Under the pieces are notes generated by a model that had not been told where the DNA came from, ran no database searches, and saw only the letters and a list, made by a program, of their open reading frames with translations. From the NCBI GenBank assembly GCA_934728065.1, contig CAKVDW010000027.1:1-11582 (forward strand): DNA of 11,582 nucleotides, written 5' to 3'. The translations under genes and the position numbers were made by a program. This DNA is from an uncultured Campylobacter sp. (GTDB lineage Bacteria > Campylobacterota > Campylobacteria > Campylobacterales > Campylobacteraceae). This document shows, in pieces, positions 6,066 through 11,582 of the stretch; position 1 is the first letter of the stretch; the number at the start of each line of letters is the position of its first letter.

Positions 6066-7401
6066 AAATACCGATGAAATCATACCTAAAGTAAAACAAG
6101 ACTATGGTGATGATGCGATGATAGTTACACACAAACAAATCAAAGCAAAAACGCTTACTCAAAAGCCTTTGTATGAAGTTGTGGTAGCTGTTGAGGAAAA
6201 AGATTACCAAGCTCATCTTAAAAAAATAGGCAAAAACGCTCCAAAAAAGAATACTACCATAAATCCTCCAAGCAAAAGAATGGTCGATGATGATGTAGTT
6301 TTAGACTTTTCTAGCAGGGCAAAGGCTTCAAAGGAAAAAGCTTATGCAAGCGCACAAAAAGAAAGCCCAAATTTTCAAAACAAATTAGAAAATTTCAAAG
6401 AAAGGCTTTCTGAGGTTTCTGCTGAAATTTCAAAGGTGGCAAATATTGATGAAACAGATGATAGTGGGCATTTTCTAAATGATGCAAAAATGCAAAATTT
6501 AGAAAAGAAAATCAACAAATTAAGCGATAAGGTCTCGCTTATCTTAGATGCTATGTGGAAAGATAAAGCAAATTTAGGAGGCAACATAGTCATACCGCCA
6601 GAATTTGCTGGAATTTACAAGCAAGCAAAAGAAAGCGGTATGAAAGAGGAACATTTAGAAGCCATTATGAAAGCGACCATTGAAAATATGCCCGCTTCAA
6701 TGAAAACTAATTCTGAAGCAGTTTCAAGGTATTTTTATTCTCTACTTCGCAATATGTTGCCTTGTCGTGTTGAAACGGAGATTAAAAAACAAAAAATAAT
6801 GATGCTTGTTGGTCCAACAGGTGTTGGCAAAACCACAACTCTTGCAAAACTTGCTTTTCGCTATGCTTATGGAGATAAACGCTATAAAACAGGCATTATA
6901 ACCCTTGACACTTATAGAATAGGTGCTGTGGAACAGCTTTTTCAGTATGCAAAGATGATGAAACTGCCAATTATCGATAGTATAGAGCCAAAAGATTTGG
7001 ACGAGGCTATAAAAACGCTTAATTACTGCGAGGTAATACTTGTTGATACCATAGGAAATTCGCAATATGACCAAAGCAAGCTTGCTAAAACAAAGGAATT
7101 TTTATCGCATTCAAATGCTGATATAGATGTTAGCCTTGTTATTTCGGCAAATACAAAATTAGAAGATTTGGTTGAAGTTTATAACAATTTTAAAGAATAC
7201 CTAGACATAGACACTCTAATCATCACCAAATTTGATGAAACAAAGGTCTTTGGCAATATCTTCTCGCTTATTTATGACATTAATGTCCCAACAAGCTTTT
7301 TCAGCATAGGACAAGAAGTGCCTGATGATTTAGAACCTGCAAGTAGCGAATTTTTAGTTAAATGCGTTTTAGAGGGCTTTAAAAGGAAAGATGATGAATA
7401 A
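6034..7401 (+). CDS. flhF: Flagellar biosynthesis GTPase FlhF (SRP family)
   Basis: FlhF is an SRP-type GTPase that marks the cell pole for flagellar assembly; in Campylobacter it is also needed for full sigma54-dependent flagellar gene expression. The 455-residue protein has the conserved N-terminus [10 protein letters not shown], a variable charged linker (about 60-180), an N-like helical domain (about 185-250) and the G domain: P-loop GPTGVGKTT (260-268, Lys266), DTYRIGA (292-298), DTIGNS (338-343) and TKFDE (398-402). Lys266, Asp292 and Arg295 fall 29 residues before the residues I recall being mutated in C. jejuni FlhF (K295, D321, R324), matching the 29-residue length difference. The GTG start at 6034 lies inside folK and is supported by AAAGGGA at 6022-6028 and by the conserved N-terminus. 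It overlaps flhG by 11 bp. Confidence 0.95.
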   Translation: MGQLIHTFTVENTDEIIPKVKQDYGDDAMIVTHKQIKAKTLTQKPLYEVVVAVEEKDYQAHLKKIGKNAPKKNTTINPPSKRMVDDDVVLDFSSRAKASKEKAYASAQKESPNFQNKLENFKERLSEVSAEISKVANIDETDDSGHFLNDAKMQNLEKKINKLSDKVSLILDAMWKDKANLGGNIVIPPEFAGIYKQAKESGMKEEHLEAIMKATIENMPASMKTNSEAVSRYFYSLLRNMLPCRVETEIKKQKIMMLVGPTGVGKTTTLAKLAFRYAYGDKRYKTGIITLDTYRIGAVEQLFQYAKMMKLPIIDSIEPKDLDEAIKTLNYCEVILVDTIGNSQYDQSKLAKTKEFLSHSNADIDVSLVISANTKLEDLVEVYNNFKEYLDIDTLIITKFDETKVFGNIFSLIYDINVPTSFFSIGQEVPDDLEPASSEFLVKCVLEGFKRKDDE

Positions 7402-8257
7402 CCAAGCCAATAAACTTCGTAATTTAATGAACGAAAACAAAAGCAAACCAAGTGGCACCCACTTCATAGCCGTTACAAGCGGTAAGGGCGGAGTTGGCAA
7501 AAGCACGATAAGCGCGAATTTAGGCAATGTGCTTTCTCAAAATGGCTATAAAGTAGCTTTATTTGATGCTGATATAGGATTAGCGAATTTAGATGTGATT
7601 TTAAATGTTCGCATCAGCAAAAATCTGCTCCATGTTTTGCGTGGAGAATGCTCTTTAGAGGATATTTTGGTAGAGGTTAAGCCAAATTTATGGTTAATCC
7701 CTGGAGAAAGTGGCGATGAAATTTTAAAATATGATGATAAAAACATTTATGAAAGATTTTTAAATCAAGCCACCGTGCTTGATGATTTAGACTTTCTCAT
7801 CATAGACACGGGCGCTGGTATAGGTGGAAATATACAACATTTCTTAGAAATGGCTGATGAGGTCATCATCGTTACCGTTCCTGACCCTGCTGCTATAACT
7901 GATGCGTATGCGACTATAAAAACGACTTCTAAAAACAAAGAATCCCTTTTAATGCTCTTAAATTCGGTAAAAAACGAAAATGAAGCCTTGAGGGTTTTTG
8001 AAAATATCAAAAAAGTAGCCGACACCAACATTAAAAACCCTTTGCAGCTTGAATTGCTTGGTTTTTTAAGCACGAGCAAAGATGTAAGCACGAGCATTAA
8101 AAAAAGAACGCTTTTTAGTGATGAAAATTCAAGCGTAAGTGATGAGTTAAAGTCCCTAACTTCCAAGCTTTTGTATAGATTGGAACAAAAAGTGCTTTAT
8201 GATATTTCAAAAAGAAGCTTTAAGGGCTTTTTTAAGAAAATCATTGAAAGATTTTAG
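7391..8257 (+). CDS. flhG: Flagellar number regulator FlhG (MinD-like ATPase, YlxH)
   Basis: FlhG is a MinD/ParA-type ATPase that limits flagellar number and, in Campylobacter, also influences division-site placement. It normally works with FlhF, encoded immediately upstream. The 288-residue protein has the deviant Walker A GKGGVGKST (31-39), DADIGLAN (59-66, with Asp61), and IIDTGAGI (137-144) as the Walker B/switch region. The C-terminal RSFKGFFKKIIERF (275-288) has alternating basic and bulky hydrophobic residues, matching the amphipathic membrane-targeting helix of MinD-like proteins. Two ATGs are in tandem (7391, 7394). The first aligns with the C. jejuni start as I recall it, while the second has better spacing from AGGA at 7384-7387. 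The start overlaps flhF by 11 bp and the end is 15 bp from the next gene. Confidence 0.95.
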   Translation: MMNNQANKLRNLMNENKSKPSGTHFIAVTSGKGGVGKSTISANLGNVLSQNGYKVALFDADIGLANLDVILNVRISKNLLHVLRGECSLEDILVEVKPNLWLIPGESGDEILKYDDKNIYERFLNQATVLDDLDFLIIDTGAGIGGNIQHFLEMADEVIIVTVPDPAAITDAYATIKTTSKNKESLLMLLNSVKNENEALRVFENIKKVADTNIKNPLQLELLGFLSTSKDVSTSIKKRTLFSDENSSVSDELKSLTSKLLYRLEQKVLYDISKRSFKGFFKKIIERF

Positions 8258-8272
8258 ATTGAAGGGGACTTT

Positions 8273-8638
8273 ATGAAACCAGCACCAGAAAATTTCGTAG
8301 CGTTTTTCACGGTTTGTGGCTTTTTTATCGGCTTAACATTTAGCGTTATAAGCATTGAGGGAGCTTTTGAGATAGTCATTTTTACTTCTTTAATCACCTT
8401 TACTTTTTATATGCTCGTTCATATCTCCATAATGAATTTTATCGACACCAAAAAAATCAGTGGCAGAATGTTTGATAAAGAGGAGTTTGAAGGGGTTAGT
8501 AATATGATTATCGGTGATTTGGCTGTTAGAGAAAAGAAAATGGAACACATCTTGCTCAAGCTTGATGAGGAACGAAAAGAACTTGCAAAGAATGAAGCCA
8601 AAGAAAGACGCAGAAATGCTAAAAAACGCGCAGCCTAA
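8273..8638 (+). CDS. Small integral membrane protein of unknown function between flhG and fliA
   Basis: This 121-residue protein has two predicted membrane helices (about 8-28 and 31-54) joined by a very short turn (IEG). A soluble tail (about 55-121) follows, ending in a highly charged, probably helical Lys/Glu/Arg stretch with a basic tip (RRRNAKKRAA). By position it corresponds to C. jejuni Cj0062c, annotated there only as an integral membrane protein. I recognise no functional domain. AAGGGGA (8262-8268) is a strong ribosome-binding site four bases before the ATG. The gene is locked into the flagellar operon, 15 bp after flhG and overlapping fliA by 23 bp. The tail probably faces the cytoplasm by the positive-inside rule. 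A role with FlhF/FlhG or sigma28 is only inferred from position. Confidence 0.88.
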   Translation: MKPAPENFVAFFTVCGFFIGLTFSVISIEGAFEIVIFTSLITFTFYMLVHISIMNFIDTKKISGRMFDKEEFEGVSNMIIGDLAVREKKMEHILLKLDEERKELAKNEAKERRRNAKKRAA

Positions 8639-9317
8639 TCCTTATGCACGAATTATAAAAAAAGAGCAAGATGATTTGGTTGTTTCGTATATGCCAGCTC
8701 TTAGGGCTATGGCTTTTAGACTTAAGGAGAGGTTGCCATCAAATATAGATGTGAATGATTTAATCAGCATAGGTGTTGAGGAAATGATAAAGCTAGCGCA
8801 CCGCTATGACAAAGAACAAAATGATAGTTTTTGGGGCTTTGGAAAAAAAAGGGTTTATGGGGCTATGCTTGATTATTTAAGAAGCCTTGATGTGATGAGT
8901 AGGAGCAATAGAAAGATAATTAAAGAAATAGATATACTCATTGATGAGTATTTTCAACAAAATGAAACAGAGCCAGATGATGAGTATTTAGCAGATAAAC
9001 TCAATTTGGAGATAGATAAAATCAAAGAAGCAAAAGCAGCCCACGCTGTGAGCTATGTTTTGCCCTTAGATGAGCAAATAAATTGCTATAATGAGGACAC
9101 AACGCTTGAAAAAATAGAAAGACAAGCCTTACTTGAAAAGGTAAGTGAGGTTTTAGAAGAACTGAAAGAAAGGGAACAACTTGTGGTTCAACTTTATTAT
9201 TATGAAGAGTTAAGTTTGAAAGAAATTAGTGAAATTTTAAATATTAGTGAAAGTAGAATTTCACAAATTCACAAAAATTTACTGAGAAAACTCAGAGAAA
9301 GGTTAGCAAGTGGCTGA
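8616..9317 (+). CDS. fliA: Flagellar sigma factor FliA (sigma28)
   Basis: FliA directs RNA polymerase to late flagellar promoters (for example the major flagellin gene) and is held by the anti-sigma factor FlgM until hook completion. The 233-residue protein shows region 2 with VNDLISIGVEEMIKLAHRYD (46-65) and FWGFGKKRVYGAMLDYLRS (72-90, the -10 recognising part), region 3 (about 95-150) and region 4 with the helix-turn-helix LKEISEILNISESRISQIHK (201-220). The frame is open back to 8514, but that stretch is a shadow of the upstream membrane gene. ATG 8616 gives MLKNAQPNPY, which fits the C. jejuni N-terminus as I recall it. The ribosome-binding site is poor, and the start lies 23 bp inside the preceding gene, so translation is likely coupled. 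It overlaps fliM by 8 bp. Confidence 0.94.
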   Translation: MLKNAQPNPYARIIKKEQDDLVVSYMPALRAMAFRLKERLPSNIDVNDLISIGVEEMIKLAHRYDKEQNDSFWGFGKKRVYGAMLDYLRSLDVMSRSNRKIIKEIDILIDEYFQQNETEPDDEYLADKLNLEIDKIKEAKAAHAVSYVLPLDEQINCYNEDTTLEKIERQALLEKVSEVLEELKEREQLVVQLYYYEELSLKEISEILNISESRISQIHKNLLRKLRERLASG

Positions 9318-10392
9318 AATATTATCCCAAGAAGAAATAGATGCCCTTCTTGAAGTAGTTGATGATAGTGATACAGGCATTACGCACAGTAAAGCCGAAA
9401 GAGATGAAAGAAATATTGTCGTTTATGACTTTAAAAGACCTAACCGTGTTTCAAAAGAACAGTTGCGTTCCATAAAGGGCATACACGATAAATTAGCTAG
9501 AAATTTAGCCTCTCAAATTTCATCAATGATGAGAAGTATAGTAGAAATAAAACTGCACTCAGTTGACCAAATGACTTATGGTGAATTTTTAATGTCCTTG
9601 CCAAGTCCAACCAGCTTTAATGTTTTTTCCATTAAACCCCTTGATGGCAACTGCGTTTTAGAAATCAACCCCAGCATCGCCTTTCCTATGATAGATAGAC
9701 TTTTAGGCGGACAAGGCGAAAGCTATGAAACCTTGCGTGAGCTTACTGATATTGAGCTAAATTTACTTGATAGCATTTTGCGGATTATTATGCAGCGTTT
9801 AAAAGAAAGCTGGGCAACTGTAACTGAAATTTACCCAAGCGTTGAGGCTAAGGAAAGTAGCCCAAATGTTGTGCAAATTGTCGCACAAAATGAAATCGTC
9901 ATTATGGTGGTAATGGAAATCATCATAGGAAATTCAAGCGGTATGGTCAATATCTGCTATCCTGTCGTGCATTTAGAAAGTATCTTAAGCCGTCTTGCAA
10001 ACCGCGACATTATGATGGGCGAAACCTCAGCTAAAAAATCAAGAAATAAAGAACTTAAAACTCTCATAGGTCGTGCTGAAGTTGTTTATGAGGTGATTTT
10101 AGGCAAAACCTATATCAATGTTGATGAATTTTTGGACTTACAAATGGGCGATATTTTAAGACTTGACAGAGAAGCTGATGATAAGGCTATCGTGTCTATT
10201 GACAAAAAAGATGTATTCTTGGCACAAATTGGCTTGCACCGCTTTAGAAAATCTGTCAAAATCACTGAGCTTATCCGCACTGATAAAGATGAGATTAAAG
10301 AAATCTTGGAAAAATACGAAGATGAAAGACGGGCAAAAGCTATGGTTTATGATGAAAAACAAGATGAGGAAGAGGAGGAAGAAATCGTATGA
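9310..10392 (+). CDS. fliM: Flagellar motor switch protein FliM
   Basis: FliM forms the middle of the C-ring and receives phosphorylated CheY to change the direction of rotation. The 360-residue protein begins MAEILSQEEIDALL, the conserved CheY-binding peptide, followed by a flexible linker (about 18-40). The middle CheC-like domain (about 45-235) contains LLGGQGE (131-137). The C-terminal SpoA/FliN-like domain (about 245-320) includes VVYEVILGKTYINVDEFLDL (258-277). The tail is strongly acidic (QDEEEEEEIV). The GTG start at 9310 is supported by GAAAGG at 9297-9302 (7-nt spacing) and by the conserved N-terminus; it overlaps fliA by 8 bp. The stop overlaps the fliY start as ATGA, and the codons for the acidic tail contain the fliY ribosome-binding site. 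Confidence 0.96.
   Translation: MAEILSQEEIDALLEVVDDSDTGITHSKAERDERNIVVYDFKRPNRVSKEQLRSIKGIHDKLARNLASQISSMMRSIVEIKLHSVDQMTYGEFLMSLPSPTSFNVFSIKPLDGNCVLEINPSIAFPMIDRLLGGQGESYETLRELTDIELNLLDSILRIIMQRLKESWATVTEIYPSVEAKESSPNVVQIVAQNEIVIMVVMEIIIGNSSGMVNICYPVVHLESILSRLANRDIMMGETSAKKSRNKELKTLIGRAEVVYEVILGKTYINVDEFLDLQMGDILRLDREADDKAIVSIDKKDVFLAQIGLHRFRKSVKITELIRTDKDEIKEILEKYEDERRAKAMVYDEKQDEEEEEEIV
10373..10378 (+). promoter_or_regulatory. Consensus Shine-Dalgarno for fliY inside fliM
   Basis: AGGAGG lies 10 nt before the fliY ATG at 10389 and is made by the GAG/GAA codons of the FliM acidic tail. It is the only full six-base AGGAGG I noticed in front of a gene here. Confidence 0.75.
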
Positions 10393-11210
10393 TAAATGAT
10401 TATTTAAAAATTTTTACCAACGAAGCGACAAGCACTATCGAGGGCTTAACAGGTAAAAACGCTACCTTTGGCGAGTATCAAGAATTTGATGTAGGTGTGC
10501 AAGACAGCATAAAACCTCCCTTAGTGAGTGCTGTTTTTAATGTGAGTGCTGGTGGAAAATTTGGCGTTTTGGTAAGTGCTGTTTTAATGGGTGCTATAAC
10601 CGAATGGATGATGGGCGAGGAGCAAATTTCTAAAAAAGACCAGCTTGATTCTGATGCTATGGACGGAGCAAAAGAAGTTATTTCAAACATTATCTCCGCT
10701 TTTTCAACCACACTTGGCGCTCAAAAAGAAATTCCAAAAATGGATTTTACTTTAGAAAAATGCGACTTTGTGGCTGATAGTTTGGATTTGAAAGATTTTC
10801 ATAAACTTTACTTTTTTGATGTCAAAATCACCGATTTAAACGAAAAAGTTGCTCTTGTAATGGACGAAAAGCTTTATAAGTTGATTGGAAAAGAAAATGA
10901 TGCTTTAAGTGAAGAAGATGCTGAAAAGCTTGCAAATATGGCTGAGGGACTTAAAAATATAAATCTCATTATGGATGTAAGATTGCCCATAAGAGTTCGC
11001 ATAGGCAACAAAAAAATGCTTTTAAAAGATGTGCTTACTATGGATATAGGCTCTGTTGTGGAATTAAATCAGCTTGCAAATGACCCACTTGAAATCCTCA
11101 TCGGCGATAAACGCGTAGCTTATGGGGAAGTTGTTATTGTCGATGGTAACTTTGGCGTGCAAATCACTGAAATTGGCACGAAAAAAGAGCGCTTAGAACA
11201 GTTGCGTTAA
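10389..11210 (+). CDS. fliY: Flagellar motor switch protein FliY (FliN-type SpoA domain)
   Basis: FliY is a C-ring component found alongside FliN in Campylobacter and Helicobacter. The 273-residue protein has an N-terminal CheC-like half (about 1-185), with WMMGEE (73-78) and AKEVISNI (94-101), and a C-terminal SpoA/FliN domain (about 190-268) with IMDVRLPIRVRIG (194-206), DVLTMDIGSVVELN (214-227) and VDGNFGVQI (251-259). The N-terminal half is the faster-changing part; the SpoA half is nearly as I recall it in C. jejuni. The ATG overlaps the fliM stop (ATGA) and has AGGAGG 10 nt upstream. The FliM/FliY pairing and the upstream flagellar regulators fix its role in the switch. Whether the CheC-like half has CheY phosphatase activity is not shown by the sequence. 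Confidence 0.95.
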   Translation: MINDYLKIFTNEATSTIEGLTGKNATFGEYQEFDVGVQDSIKPPLVSAVFNVSAGGKFGVLVSAVLMGAITEWMMGEEQISKKDQLDSDAMDGAKEVISNIISAFSTTLGAQKEIPKMDFTLEKCDFVADSLDLKDFHKLYFFDVKITDLNEKVALVMDEKLYKLIGKENDALSEEDAEKLANMAEGLKNINLIMDVRLPIRVRIGNKKMLLKDVLTMDIGSVVELNQLANDPLEILIGDKRVAYGEVVIVDGNFGVQITEIGTKKERLEQLR

Positions 11211-11248
11211 AGCCTTGTTGCAATCAAGGATAAATTTAAAGGCAAAAG

Positions 11249-11582
11249 ATGACTGAATTTGTGGGTGATGATTTAAAAAAATTATATGCAATTCCCCCAT
11301 TAAACAAGGCTGTTACCTTTTTTGGCTCAGCAAGATTAGCGCCAAATACTTTTTACTACGAGCAGGCAAAAAAGCTGGCTACAATGTGCGTTGAAGCTGG
11401 ATTTAGCGTGGTTAGTGGCGGGGGCGGTGGCATAATGCAAGCTGCAAATGAGGGCGCATTTAAAGCCGCTTTAAATTTAAAGCTCAGCGATGCTGAAAAA
11501 GAACAAAAATCCATAGGTTTTAACATTTTTTTGCCTTTTGAGCAAAAAGGAAACGATTTTTTAGGATATAATATCACTTTTA
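11249..11582 (+). CDS. LOG family / TIGR00730 Rossmann-fold protein, N-terminal part (cut by right edge)
   Basis: The frame starts at ATG 11249 with AAAGG at 11238-11242 (6-nt spacing) and runs open to the edge, giving 111 residues. The start of the family fold is clear: VTFFGSARL (22-30) and SGGGGGIMQAANEGA (56-70), the nucleotide-binding glycine-rich segment of LOG (LONELY GUY)/YgdH-type proteins. These are often mislabelled lysine decarboxylase and act as nucleoside-5'-monophosphate phosphoribohydrolases. The catalytic PGGxGTxxE motif would lie beyond the window, so activity cannot be judged. There are about 20 residues before the core. The gene is 38 bp downstream of fliY in the same direction with no clear terminator between, so read-through from the flagellar operon is possible. 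Confidence 0.85.
   Translation, partial: MTEFVGDDLKKLYAIPPLNKAVTFFGSARLAPNTFYYEQAKKLATMCVEAGFSVVSGGGGGIMQAANEGAFKAALNLKLSDAEKEQKSIGFNIFLPFEQKGNDFLGYNITF

Noticed and set aside
6742..7074. 110-codon open frame on the minus strand within flhF
   Set aside because: It lies opposite the conserved GTPase motifs and has no recognisable domain.
7765..8166. 133-codon open frame on the minus strand within flhG
   Set aside because: It is a Ser-rich shadow of a strongly conserved gene, with no family resemblance.
8514..8615. Upstream extension of the fliA frame
   Set aside because: It is an out-of-frame reading of the preceding membrane protein gene. The fliA family N-terminus begins at or close to 8616.
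10149..10154. CGATAT resembling a sigma28 -10 box
   Set aside because: It lies inside the fliM coding region with no matching -35 element about 15 bp upstream.
11213..11229. CCTTG-N7-CAAGG after fliY as a terminator
   Set aside because: The stem is only 5 bp and no T-run follows; the next gene starts within 20 bp with its own ribosome-binding site.

Overview
The window comes from a Campylobacter-type epsilonproteobacterium close to the C. jejuni/upsaliensis/lari group. The DNA is AT-rich, the flagellar, menaquinone and folate proteins read as Campylobacter homologues, and the order mqnX-sppA / aroQ-folK-flhF-flhG-(small membrane protein)-fliA-fliM-fliY matches, from memory, C. jejuni Cj0068-Cj0059c. 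Protein differences (for example an FlhF of 455 rather than 484 residues) suggest a species other than C. jejuni. I cannot name the species from sequence alone.

Layout. Positions 1-2795 hold two tandem maf genes (motility accessory factor / flagellin glycosyltransferase family) on the + strand, the first cut by the left edge. They share an exact 441-bp block and a second near-identical 71-bp patch, a mosaic typical of gene conversion. Positions 2796-2889 form a convergent spacer rich in inverted repeats that probably contains the terminator of the minus-strand pair. Positions 2890-4994 (minus strand) carry mqnX (6-amino-6-deoxyfutalosine deaminase, menaquinone synthesis) overlapping sppA (signal-peptide peptidase). 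An 88-90 bp divergent promoter region follows, with an extended -10 box (TGCTATAAT) pointing right.

Positions 5086-11210 (+ strand) are one tightly packed operon: aroQ, folK, flhF, flhG, a small two-helix membrane protein of unknown function, fliA, fliM and fliY. All but one of its junctions overlap, and the exception is a 15-bp gap. It joins two housekeeping enzymes to the regulators of flagellar number and placement (FlhF, FlhG), the flagellar sigma factor (sigma28) and two switch/C-ring proteins. The right edge cuts a LOG/TIGR00730-type Rossmann-fold gene.

No tRNA, rRNA, insertion sequence, CRISPR array or phase-variable homopolymer of 8 or more bases was seen. Most of the window is conserved Campylobacter core. 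The points most worth a second look are the recombining maf pair, the uncharacterised membrane protein between flhG and fliA, and several dual-use overlaps inside the operon. I did not find a convincing new multi-gene system.
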